Shown: piece by piece, positions 1-6,319 of the stretch
Numbering within the stretch: position 1 is the stretch's first letter
Layout: each line of letters starts with the position of its first letter
NCBI GenBank assembly: GCA_945957335.1
Contig: CAMFLJ010000200.1
Coordinates: 1-7,003 of the forward strand
From: an uncultured Actinomycetes bacterium
GTDB lineage: Bacteria > Actinomycetota > Acidimicrobiia > Acidimicrobiales > Acidimicrobilacustridaceae
Reading direction: 5' to 3'
DNA length: 7,003 bases
Program-made: the position numbers and the translations under genes
The notes under the pieces: model-generated
Seen by the model: only the letters and a program-made list of their open reading frames with translations
Told to the model about the DNA's origin: nothing
Databases searched by the model: none

Positions 1-282
1 CCGCCGGAGGGCCCCGCCGGCGGGCTGGTCGAGGCCACCACCGGCGCTGCCGAGGGTGCCCTCGCGGAGGCCGCCGCCGCGTTCGGTGCCGGCGAGCCGC
101 CGCCGTCGACCGAGGCCCCCGACGTCGCCGCCGCCCGCGCGTGGCAGGCCCTCCCGCCCGGCACCGTCGTCGAGCCCCAGGTGCTCGACGCGGTGGCCGA
201 CCTCGGCACGCTCGGCCACCGGGGAGCCGACCTCGCCGAGCTCGGCGTCCGGGCCGACGACGGTGCCGTGAACGGCGCGTGA
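1..282 (+). CDS. C-terminal end of an unrecognised Ala/Pro-rich protein (5' end outside window)
   Basis: The frame is open from base 1 and ends at a TGA at 280-282, giving the last 93 residues. The third codon position is almost always G or C, as in the real genes downstream, so I take this frame as coding. Residues 1-45 are rich in Ala, Gly, Pro and Glu and look like a flexible linker (a GEPPPSTEAP stretch). Residues 46-93 look more ordered, with RAWQALPPGTVVEPQVLDAV and then a probable helix around DLAELGV. I see no transmembrane segment, Cys motif or nucleotide-binding motif, and I do not recognise the family. It does not look like the C-terminus of a CoxM/XdhB FAD subunit, which might have been expected beside the next gene. 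It ends 44 bases before the hydroxylase gene, and a likely promoter lies in that gap, so co-transcription is uncertain. Confidence 0.6.
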   Translation, partial: PPEGPAGGLVEATTGAAEGALAEAAAAFGAGEPPPSTEAPDVAAARAWQALPPGTVVEPQVLDAVADLGTLGHRGADLAELGVRADDGAVNGA

Positions 283-293
283 AGGCCCTCCGG

Positions 294-317
294 GTTGGTT
301 GACATTTTGTTGAAAGC
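294..317 (+). promoter_or_regulatory. AT-rich promoter/operator candidate with a GTTGA direct repeat
   Basis: This is the only clearly AT-rich island I saw in the window. It lies in the 44-base gap before the hydroxylase gene. A perfect TTGACA (-35 consensus) is at 299-304. GTTGA occurs at 298-302 and again at 309-313, spaced 11 bases, which is about one helical turn and would suit a dimeric regulator. No good -10 hexamer lies 16-18 bases after the TTGACA, and the start codon is already at 327, so an ordinary sigma-70 promoter with this -35 would start transcription inside the gene. The site may therefore be an operator, a non-canonical promoter, or a chance AT patch. The position and base composition are seen directly; the function is inferred. 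Confidence 0.4.
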
Positions 318-326
318 CACGGGAGC

Positions 327-2960
327 ATGGCCCGCGTGACCGGCACCACCGACGCCCTCCCCCCGTCGGCCCCCGTGGCCGAGCCCGTGTCCTTCACCGT
401 CAACGGGCGGGCGGTGACGGTCGACGGAACCCACCCGCACCTACTCTCCGCGCTGCGCGACGGGCTCGACATCACCTCACCCAAGGACGGCTGCTCGCCG
501 TCGGGCCAGTGCGGCTGCTGCACGGTGATCATCGACGGCAAGTCGCAGGTGAGCTGCCAGATGAGCCTCGAGAAGGTCGCCGGCCGCTCGGTCACCACGC
601 TCGAGGGCTTCGACGACGCCGAGCGCGAGCGCCTCGCCTCCGCCTTCGCCGCCACCGGCGCCCTGCAGTGCGGCTTCTGCACCCCGGGCATCCTCGTGCG
701 CACCAAGGCCCTGCTCGACAAGTCGACGCCGGAGAGCCCACTCACCCGCGACAAGGCGGCCCGCCACCTCGGCGCCCACCTCTGCCGCTGCACCGGCTAC
801 GTCAAGATCCTCGACGCCATCGAGGGCCTGGTGGCCGACGAGGTGCCGGTGGCCCTGCCGCTCGGTGGCGTCGGGTCGTCGGGCGCCAAGTACGAAGCGG
901 CCGAGCTGGCGCTGGGCGACCGCGGCTACGTCGACGACATCCGGGTGCCCGGCATGCTCCACGCCGCCCTCCACCTCACCGCCCACGCCCGTGCCGACAT
1001 CGTCGCCATCGACGCCTCCCCGGCTCTGGCCGTGCCGGGCGTGCACGCCGTCTACACCGCCGCCGACATCCCCGGTGAGCTGAAGGTCGGCATCATCCAC
1101 ACCGACTGGCCGGTGATGATCCCGGTCGGGGGCCGCACCTCCTACCTCGGCGACGTGCTGGCCATCGTCGTGGCCGACGACCGGGTCACCGCCCGCGCCG
1201 CGGCCGAGCTGGTCGAGGTCACCTACGAGGTGCACACCCCGATCACCGACGCCGAGCTGGCGGTCGCCCCCGGCACCCCCGACGCGGTGTGGGGCCTCGA
1301 CGGCAACGTGCTGTCGACCTCGACCTACGCACGCGGCGATGCCGAGGCCGCGCTCGCGGCGTCGGCCCACGTGGTCACCGAGACCTTCCAGACCCAGCGC
1401 ATCGAGCACGCGTTCCTCGAGCCCGAGTCGACCCTCGCCGTGCCCACGGCCGACGGCGGCCTGCACGTCTACTCCGGTGGCCAGGGGGTGTGGGACGACC
1501 GCAACCAGATCGCCGCCATCCTCGACATCGACACCTCGCGGATCACCGTCGAGCTCGTCTCCAACGGGGGCGCCTTCGGCGGCAAGGAGGACATGTCGAA
1601 CCAGGGGCAGACGGCGCTGGCCGCCTGGCTCTCGGGGCGCCCGGTGAAGTGCACGCTCTCCCGCGAGGAGAGCCTGCTCATGCACGCCAAGCGCCACCCC
1701 ATCCGCATGCACTACCGGGCCGGGTGCGACGCCGACGGCAAGCTCACCGCCCTGCACGTGCGGATGATCGGCGACTCCGGCCCCTACGCCAGCGTGGGCA
1801 TGAAGGTGCTGGAGCGGGCCGCCGGCCACGCGTCGGGCCCGTACCACCTGCCCTCCATCGACGTGGAGGCCGTGGCCGCCCGCACCAACAACCCGGTGTG
1901 CGGGGCGTTCCGCGGCTTCGGTGCCAACCAGGCCCAGTTCGCCATGGAGGGCGTGCTCGACCGGCTGGCCGAGCAGGTCGGCATCAGCGGGTGGGAGATC
2001 CGCTCCCGCAACGTGATCACGCCCGGTGCCGAGTGGGGGCCCGGCCAGCTCATGGACGACGGCTGCCGCGGCGCCCGCGAGTGCCTCGACGCGGTGAAGC
2101 CCGCGTACGACGCCGCCCGCGCCGAGGGCAAGGCCGTCGGCCTCGGCCTGGCCCTCAAGAACTCGGGCCTGGGCAACGGCTTCGTCGAGATCAGCCGCTC
2201 GGTCGTGCGCTTCGAGGACGACGGCACCGTCGAGGTGCGCCACTGCTGGACCGAGATGGGCCAGGGCGTGCACACCGTCGCACTGCAGGTGGCCGTCGAG
2301 GAGCTCGGCATCGACCCCGACCGCATCCGGGTGGTCGTCGACACCACCCGCGAGCTCGGTGCCGGCCAGACCACGGGCAGCCGCGGCACCCTCATGGCGT
2401 CGGGCTCGGTGGCCGACGCCTGCCGAGCCGCCAAGGCCGACGGCTGCCGCACCGGTGTCGACTACCCCGGCGAGTTCCGCGTCGACTGGACCCACCACCT
2501 CGGCGAGCCCGGGGTCGAGCACCCCACCATCCACGCCGCCTTCGGCTACGCGGCCCAGGTCGTGATCGCCGACAAGCAGAGCGGCACCATCGAGAAGGTC
2601 GTGGCCGCCCACGACGTGGGCAGGGCGGTGAACCCGCTGCTCTGCGTCGGCCAGGTCGAGGGCGCGGTGCACATGGGCCTCGGCTACGCGCTCACCGAGG
2701 ACTTCCCCACCGACGAGCTGGGCCAGCCCACCGCCATGACCCTGCGGTCGCTCAACATCATCCGGGCCAAGGACGTGCCCGACATCGAGACCATCCTGGT
2801 CGAGGTGCCCCAGCCCGGCTCGCCCTACGGGGTGAAGGGCGTGGGCGAGATCGGCCTGGTGCCCACCTCGGGCGCGGTGGCCGCCGCCCTCCACGAGGTC
2901 GACGGCGCATGGCGCTCGACCCTGCCGATGCGACCCGACACCGGGGTCGCCGGCCCGTGA
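327..2960 (+). CDS. Fused [2Fe-2S]-molybdopterin hydroxylase, xanthine dehydrogenase family (XdhD / Se-dependent XDH-like)
   Basis: An 877-residue xanthine oxidase-family enzyme, expected to hydroxylate a purine, another N-heterocycle or an aldehyde in the cytoplasm. The N-terminal ferredoxin domain (about 20-95) has cluster ligands C56, C62, C65 and C77. The second [2Fe-2S] domain (about 96-170) has C115, C118, C153 and C155. The molybdopterin-binding large-subunit region follows directly from about 187 with no FAD domain, as in Desulfovibrio Mop and E. coli XdhD. Molybdopterin motifs are GGQG (Q386), GGAFGGKED (414-422), GAFRGFG (526-532), EMGQGVHT (643-650) and TTGSRGT (682-688). The GVKGVGE motif supplies the expected catalytic E841. 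The C-terminal text (HDVGRAVNP, MGLGYALTEDFP, a final WRSTLPM) fits the selenium-dependent XDH-type subgroup. ATG 327 has GGGAG only one base upstream; GTG 336 (Val4) has better spacing and could be the true start. The segment around 699-716 looks short. Its electron acceptor is not evident. It overlaps the next gene by four bases. Confidence 0.93.
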   Translation: MARVTGTTDALPPSAPVAEPVSFTVNGRAVTVDGTHPHLLSALRDGLDITSPKDGCSPSGQCGCCTVIIDGKSQVSCQMSLEKVAGRSVTTLEGFDDAERERLASAFAATGALQCGFCTPGILVRTKALLDKSTPESPLTRDKAARHLGAHLCRCTGYVKILDAIEGLVADEVPVALPLGGVGSSGAKYEAAELALGDRGYVDDIRVPGMLHAALHLTAHARADIVAIDASPALAVPGVHAVYTAADIPGELKVGIIHTDWPVMIPVGGRTSYLGDVLAIVVADDRVTARAAAELVEVTYEVHTPITDAELAVAPGTPDAVWGLDGNVLSTSTYARGDAEAALAASAHVVTETFQTQRIEHAFLEPESTLAVPTADGGLHVYSGGQGVWDDRNQIAAILDIDTSRITVELVSNGGAFGGKEDMSNQGQTALAAWLSGRPVKCTLSREESLLMHAKRHPIRMHYRAGCDADGKLTALHVRMIGDSGPYASVGMKVLERAAGHASGPYHLPSIDVEAVAARTNNPVCGAFRGFGANQAQFAMEGVLDRLAEQVGISGWEIRSRNVITPGAEWGPGQLMDDGCRGARECLDAVKPAYDAARAEGKAVGLGLALKNSGLGNGFVEISRSVVRFEDDGTVEVRHCWTEMGQGVHTVALQVAVEELGIDPDRIRVVVDTTRELGAGQTTGSRGTLMASGSVADACRAAKADGCRTGVDYPGEFRVDWTHHLGEPGVEHPTIHAAFGYAAQVVIADKQSGTIEKVVAAHDVGRAVNPLLCVGQVEGAVHMGLGYALTEDFPTDELGQPTAMTLRSLNIIRAKDVPDIETILVEVPQPGSPYGVKGVGEIGLVPTSGAVAAALHEVDGAWRSTLPMRPDTGVAGP

Positions 2961-4018
2961 CCGACGAGGAGCGCACGATCGCGTCGGTGATGGTCGAACT
3001 GCCCAGCTCGGTCACGCCCGGCCTGGTCTGCGGCCACCACCACCTCTACTCCTCGCTGGCCCGGGGCATGCCCGCGCCGCCCGGTGTGGCCGGCACCTTC
3101 ACCGAGATCCTCGACCTGGTGTGGTGGCGCCTCGACGACGCCCTCGACCTCGAGATGATCCGGTGGTCGGCCATGCTCGGCGCCCTCGAGGCGCTCGAGC
3201 GCGGCACCACCGCCATCGTCGACCACCACGCCTCGCCCAGCGCCATCGAGGGCTCGCTCGACGTCATCGCCGAGGCCTGCGCCGAGGTCGGCGTGCGGGT
3301 GTCGTGCTGCTACGAGGTCACCGACCGCCACGGGGCCGACGGCGCCCGCCGGGGCCTGGCCGAGAACGAGCGCTTCCTGCGCGCGGGAGGCCGCGGCTTC
3401 GTCGGTGCCCACGCCTGCCTCACCCTCTCCGACGACACCCTCGCCTCGGTCGCGGGCCTGGCCGACGACCTCGGCGTGGGCGTGCACATCCACGTGGCCG
3501 AGGACCTCACCGACATCGGTGCCGGCGCCCGCCTCGAGCCCTACGCCAACGACGAGTGGCTCCTCGCCCACTGCGTCCACCTCGACCGGCGCCTGCGGGG
3601 CACGATCGCCCACAACCCGCGCTCGAACATGAACAACGCCGTCGGCTACGCCCACCCCGCCGACAAGCCCAACCCGGTGGTGCTCGGCACCGACGGCATC
3701 GGCGGCGACATGCTCGAGGAGTTCCGCCTCGCCTTCGCCGCCCTGCGGGCCAGCGACGTCACCCAGACCCCCGACACCGCCTGGGACTGGCTGGCCGGCG
3801 GCTGGGCGCTGTTCCCCGACGCCCTCGACGACCGGGTCACGTGGACCTACGACCCGATGGAGCCGTGGCACCTCGCCTACACGCCCGGCGTCTCGCCGAA
3901 GCAGGTCGTGGTCGACGGCGAGGTCGTGCTGCTCGACGGCCGGCCCACCCGGGTCGACGCCGACGAGGTGCGCGCCCGCGCCGCCGAGCAGGCCGCCCGC
4001 CTCCACGCCCGACTCTGA
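2957..4018 (+). CDS. ssnA: Compact SsnA-like metal-dependent amidohydrolase (guanine deaminase/chlorohydrolase superfamily)
   Basis: A 353-residue amidohydrolase expected to deaminate or hydrolyse a nucleobase-like ring using a bound metal. SsnA hallmarks include CGHHHLYSSLARGM, a TFTEILDLVWWRLDDALD stretch, GTTAIVDHHASPSAIEGSLD, CCYEVTDR and HNPRSNMNNAVG. Metal and catalytic positions are present: H27 and H29 (HxH), H179 with E182 (HVAE), H205 (AHCVH) and D246 (GTDG). The start is GTG 2957, whose last two bases and the next A form the upstream TGA, so translation is probably coupled. SsnA proteins are usually about 440 residues. Here only about 20 residues precede PGLVCGH, so most of the N-terminal half of the beta-sandwich domain is missing. 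The usual ADLVV strand near the C-terminus is also absent, although VVVDGEVVLLDG remains. Upstream in-frame sequence lies within the hydroxylase gene and does not restore the missing part. The active site is intact, so I read it as compact rather than dead. In E. coli, ssnA neighbours xdhD. Confidence 0.88.
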   Translation: MTDEERTIASVMVELPSSVTPGLVCGHHHLYSSLARGMPAPPGVAGTFTEILDLVWWRLDDALDLEMIRWSAMLGALEALERGTTAIVDHHASPSAIEGSLDVIAEACAEVGVRVSCCYEVTDRHGADGARRGLAENERFLRAGGRGFVGAHACLTLSDDTLASVAGLADDLGVGVHIHVAEDLTDIGAGARLEPYANDEWLLAHCVHLDRRLRGTIAHNPRSNMNNAVGYAHPADKPNPVVLGTDGIGGDMLEEFRLAFAALRASDVTQTPDTAWDWLAGGWALFPDALDDRVTWTYDPMEPWHLAYTPGVSPKQVVVDGEVVLLDGRPTRVDADEVRARAAEQAARLHARL

Positions 4019-4056
4019 CCGCCTCGGCCGACCCCTTCGACCGCACCCACCAACCC

Positions 4057-4060
4057 GGAG
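4057..4060 (+). promoter_or_regulatory. Ribosome binding site fixing the LLM oxidoreductase start
   Basis: GGAG lies 8 bases upstream of ATG 4069, which is good Shine-Dalgarno spacing. It decides the start: the reading frame stays open much further upstream (from about 3121) through the amidohydrolase gene, but that part is a GC-rich shadow rich in Arg and Pro. I see no TANNNT-type -10 or terminator in the 50-base gap 4019-4068, so read-through from the upstream operon is likely. Confidence 0.65.
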
Positions 4061-4068
4061 CCCCCACC

Positions 4069-5079
4069 ATGGCCGTGCCCGTCGCCATCTACCTGCAGGA
4101 CGCCCACCCCATCCGGGAGGGCATGGAGTACGCGCAGTACGCCGAGGCCAAGGGCTTCGACGCCGTGTGGCAGGCCGAGAGCCGGCTGGTGCGCGAGGCC
4201 ACCGTGCCGATGGCGGCGTTCGCGTCGGTCACCGACCACATCAAGGTGGGCTCGGGCGTGGTCGACTGCTGGAGCCGCAACCCGGCCCGCCTGGCCGCCA
4301 CGTTCTCGACGCTCGACGACCTGGCCCCCGGCCGGGTGATCCTCGGCATCGGCGCCTGGTGGGACCCGCTCGCCGCCAAGGTCGGCATCAGCCGGGCCAA
4401 GCCGCTCGGCGCCATGAAGGAGATCGTCACCGTGGTGCGGGCGCTGCTGCACGACGAGACCGTGACCTTCGAGGGCCAGCACGTGCACCTCGACGGGGTC
4501 GAGCTCGACTACGTGTACCAGGAGCGCCGGCCCAAGGACGTGCCGATCTACATCGGCGCCACGGGCATGAAGATGATGGAGCTCACGGGCGAGATCGCCG
4601 ACGGCGTGGTGCTCAACTACCTCGTGTCGCCGGACTACAACCAGCAGGCGATGGAGCACCTGGCCATCGGTGCGGAGCGGGCCGGCCGCTCGGTCGACGA
4701 CCTCGACCGCCCCCAGCTGGTGGTGTGCTCGGTGCACGAGGACCGCGAGGTCGCCCTCGACATGGCCCGCATGATGGTCACCCAGTACCTGGGCCAGCAG
4801 CCCCACATCATGAAGGCGTCGGGCGTGCCCCAGTCGCTGCTCGACGCGGTGGGCGAGGTGCTCACCTGGCCGGCCACCTACGAGCAGGTGAAGGAGGCCG
4901 CCAAGCTGGTGCCCGACGAGATCGTCGAGATGCTCACCGCCTCGGGCACGCCGGCGGAGGCCCGCCGCAAGGTCGCCGACTACATGGCCCACGGCTGCAC
5001 CTGCCCGATCCTCTACCCCCTCGGTGACGTGAAGGCGATGATCGACGCGTTCTCGGGTTGGGACGGCTCGGCCGCCTGA
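4069..5079 (+). CDS. LLM-class (luciferase-like) flavin- or F420-dependent oxidoreductase
   Basis: A 336-residue soluble TIM-barrel protein of the bacterial luciferase-like family, resembling the F420-dependent methylenetetrahydromethanopterin reductase (Mer)-like branch. The N-terminus starts with a first beta strand (VPVAIYLQD) followed by an EGMEYAQYAEAKGFDAVW helix. Next come IKVGSGVVDCWSRNPARLA, the strand-loop that in relatives carries the cofactor-contacting cis-peptide region, and LAPGRVILGIGAWWDPLA (about 87-103). KPLGAMKEIV, VTFEGQHVHL and PIYIGATGMKMMELTGEIADGVVLN are typical family text. Members reduce or oxidise small substrates with FMN or F420, and the sequence alone does not choose the cofactor or substrate. 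Its length is normal for the family. It follows the amidohydrolase in the same direction after 50 bases. Being downstream of an FAD-less Mo-hydroxylase, it could act on the same substrate series, or less likely take part in electron transfer. That role is inferred from position only. Confidence 0.88.
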   Translation: MAVPVAIYLQDAHPIREGMEYAQYAEAKGFDAVWQAESRLVREATVPMAAFASVTDHIKVGSGVVDCWSRNPARLAATFSTLDDLAPGRVILGIGAWWDPLAAKVGISRAKPLGAMKEIVTVVRALLHDETVTFEGQHVHLDGVELDYVYQERRPKDVPIYIGATGMKMMELTGEIADGVVLNYLVSPDYNQQAMEHLAIGAERAGRSVDDLDRPQLVVCSVHEDREVALDMARMMVTQYLGQQPHIMKASGVPQSLLDAVGEVLTWPATYEQVKEAAKLVPDEIVEMLTASGTPAEARRKVADYMAHGCTCPILYPLGDVKAMIDAFSGWDGSAA

Positions 5080-5116
5080 GCCCGCCTCGGCTCCCTGCCC
5101 CTCCGGTCTCCCCGGG

Positions 5117-5122
5117 TAGCCT
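5117..5122 (+). promoter_or_regulatory. -10 element (TAGCCT) of a probable leaderless promoter
   Basis: TAGCCT matches the actinobacterial TANNNT -10 pattern. It ends 7 bases before GTG 5130, so transcription would begin at or next to the start codon and give a leaderless mRNA, a common arrangement in actinobacteria. No Shine-Dalgarno sequence with proper spacing is visible before that GTG, which fits. It lies in the 50-base gap after the oxidoreductase. CCCCG (5110-5114) and CGGGG (5123-5127) flank it as an inverted repeat, perhaps by chance in such GC-rich DNA. No clear -35 is seen. Confidence 0.5.
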
Positions 5123-5129
5123 CGGGGCC

Positions 5130-5369
5130 GTGACCCTGCACGCCGAGTTCACCGTCGAGCCCTTCACCGCCGGCGACCCGGGCCCGCACGTGCAGGCCGC
5201 GTTCGACGCCGCCACCGCGGCCGGCCTCGACGTGGAGATCGGCCCGTTCGGCACCGCCCTCGAGGGCGACGACGAGCTCGTCGTCGAGACGGTGGCCACC
5301 ATCCTGCGAGCGGCGCTGGAGCACGGCGCCACCCGCGTGTCGGTCCAGGTCGAGACCACCTCCGACTGA
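5130..5369 (+). CDS. Small thiamine-binding protein (MTH1187/YkoF-like, DUF77)
   Basis: A 79-residue soluble protein with the pattern of the MTH1187-type thiamine-binding fold, a ferredoxin-like alpha/beta sandwich. It runs from strand LHAEFTVEPF to helix HVQAAFDAATAAGL, strand VEIGPFGTALEGDD, helix LVVETVATILRAALEHGA and final strand RVSVQVE. The EIGPFGT-x-EGD stretch is the most characteristic part. Relatives bind thiamine or its pyrimidine moiety and are usually about 95-100 residues, so this is a short version but covers the whole fold. GTG 5130 is chosen because family homology begins immediately after it and a TANNNT element sits just upstream. A longer reading from ATG 5058 would overlap the oxidoreductase gene and add Pro/Arg-rich non-family sequence. 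It probably forms its own transcript. A functional link to the hydroxylase cluster is not shown. Confidence 0.8.
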   Translation: MTLHAEFTVEPFTAGDPGPHVQAAFDAATAAGLDVEIGPFGTALEGDDELVVETVATILRAALEHGATRVSVQVETTSD

Positions 5370-5374
5370 CCCCG

Positions 5375-6319
5375 CTACTCGGGCGGGAGGACGGCGCCGG
5401 TCTGCTCGGTGATCCGGGTGTAGGCCCAGGGCTGGCGGTGCTTGGCGAAGTCGAACACCGACGTCTTGTACGACGTGCAGAGGTCGAGGTCGGCCACCGC
5501 CACGGCCAGCTCGTCGCCCTCGGTGACGCAGCGGGCCACGACCTCGCCGGTGGGGGCGATGATGGCCGAGCCCCCGATCATCGGGATGCCCTCCTCGTCG
5601 CCCGCCTTGGCCACCCCGACCACCCAGGTGCCGTTCTGGTAGGCGCCGGACTGCATCACCAGGTGGTTGTGGAAGTCGCCCAACCGGTCGTGCTCGGGGG
5701 CGGGCGGGTTGTGGACCGGCGTGTTGTAGCCGATGAGGATCAGCTCGGCGCCCTGCAGCCCCATCACCCGGTAGGTCTCGGGCCAGCGGCGGTCGTTGCA
5801 GATCGCCATGCCGACGATGCCGTCGAACGCGCGCCACACGCCGAACCCGTCGGGCCCGGGCTCGAAGTAGCGCTTCTCGAGGTGCTGGAACCGGCGCCAC
5901 GGCTCGTTCTCGGAGTGCCCCGGCAGGTGGACCTTGCGGTAGATGCCGACCTTGGAGCCATCGCGCTCGACGAGGACCTGGCAGTTGTAGCGGCGCTTCT
6001 CGCCGGTGTCGGGGTCGACCTGCAGCTCGGCGTAGCCCAGGCTGAACCCCACGCCGAGGCGGGCGGCCTCGTCGAAGAGCACCTGGGTGTCGGGCCCGGG
6101 CATGGCCTGCTCGTACCACTGGTCGAGCTCGGCCTCGTCGGTGATGTACCAGCGCGGGAAGAAGGTGGTGAGAGCGAGCTCGGGGAACACCACGAGGTCG
6201 CAGCCGTGCTCGGCGCCCTGGCGCAGCAGGTCGAGCAGCCGCTCGACGACATCCTTGCGGGAGTGCTCGCGCTGGACGGGCCCGAGCTGGGCGGCGCCGA
6301 GGGTGACGGTGCGGGTCAT
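5375..6319 (-). CDS. Nitrilase-superfamily N-carbamoyl-D-amino-acid hydrolase (D-carbamoylase)
   Basis: A 314-residue cytoplasmic carbon-nitrogen hydrolase that should remove the carbamoyl group from N-carbamoyl amino acids, giving the amino acid, CO2 and ammonia. The Cys-Glu-Lys triad of the nitrilase fold is present: E47 (VVFPELALTTFFPRW), K129 (YRKVHLPGH) and C174 (MAICNDRRWPET). Long stretches match what I know of the Agrobacterium D-carbamoylase, including FQHLEKRYFEPG, NDRRWPETYRVMGL, GYNTPVHNPPAPEHD, MQSGAYQNG and a C-terminal KHRQPWAY. Its length is close to the roughly 304 residues of that enzyme. This makes D-carbamoylase more likely than a general nitrilase or a beta-ureidopropionase, though substrate chirality cannot be proved from sequence. 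The ATG (6317-6319) overlaps the TGA of the upstream M20 gene in an ATGA, with a strong Shine-Dalgarno. It stops with TAG, 5 bases from the stop of the convergent thiamine-binding gene. Confidence 0.92.
   Translation of the reverse strand: MTRTVTLGAAQLGPVQREHSRKDVVERLLDLLRQGAEHGCDLVVFPELALTTFFPRWYITDEAELDQWYEQAMPGPDTQVLFDEAARLGVGFSLGYAELQVDPDTGEKRRYNCQVLVERDGSKVGIYRKVHLPGHSENEPWRRFQHLEKRYFEPGPDGFGVWRAFDGIVGMAICNDRRWPETYRVMGLQGAELILIGYNTPVHNPPAPEHDRLGDFHNHLVMQSGAYQNGTWVVGVAKAGDEEGIPMIGGSAIIAPTGEVVARCVTEGDELAVAVADLDLCTSYKTSVFDFAKHRQPWAYTRITEQTGAVLPPE

Noticed and set aside
56..271. Alternative frame with an ATG-like start in the first 271 bases
   Set aside because: Its product is a Pro/Arg/Ser-rich string without domain character. 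The frame ending at 282 has the expected GC-rich third positions and fits better.
544..565. Selenocysteine or TGA recoding in the hydroxylase, suggested by its similarity to selenium-dependent enzymes
   Set aside because: The gene has no internal in-frame TGA. In that enzyme group selenium is a labile cofactor, not selenocysteine, so the sequence gives no sign of recoding.
477..2894. Very long open frame on the minus strand (about 805 codons) opposite the hydroxylase
   Set aside because: Its product is low-complexity, rich in Gly, Ala, Val, His and Asp with no family motifs. Such antisense frames are expected opposite a gene with GC-rich third positions. The plus-strand frame has every cofactor motif.
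1289..2956. In-frame open sequence upstream of the amidohydrolase GTG
   Set aside because: It translates to an Arg/Pro-rich shadow of the hydroxylase gene and supplies no SsnA N-terminal domain, so it is not an extension of the amidohydrolase.
3877..4992. Long minus-strand frame opposite the LLM oxidoreductase, and a similar one at 2825-4006 opposite the amidohydrolase
   Set aside because: Both are His/Gly/Val/Arg-rich shadows without recognisable domains, lying opposite genes with clear family homology.
5371..5387. Small inverted repeat CCCGC...GCGGG at the convergent junction, as a possible terminator
   Set aside because: The stem is only five base pairs, extends into the carbamoylase coding end and has no T tract. 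Such repeats are frequent by chance at this GC content.
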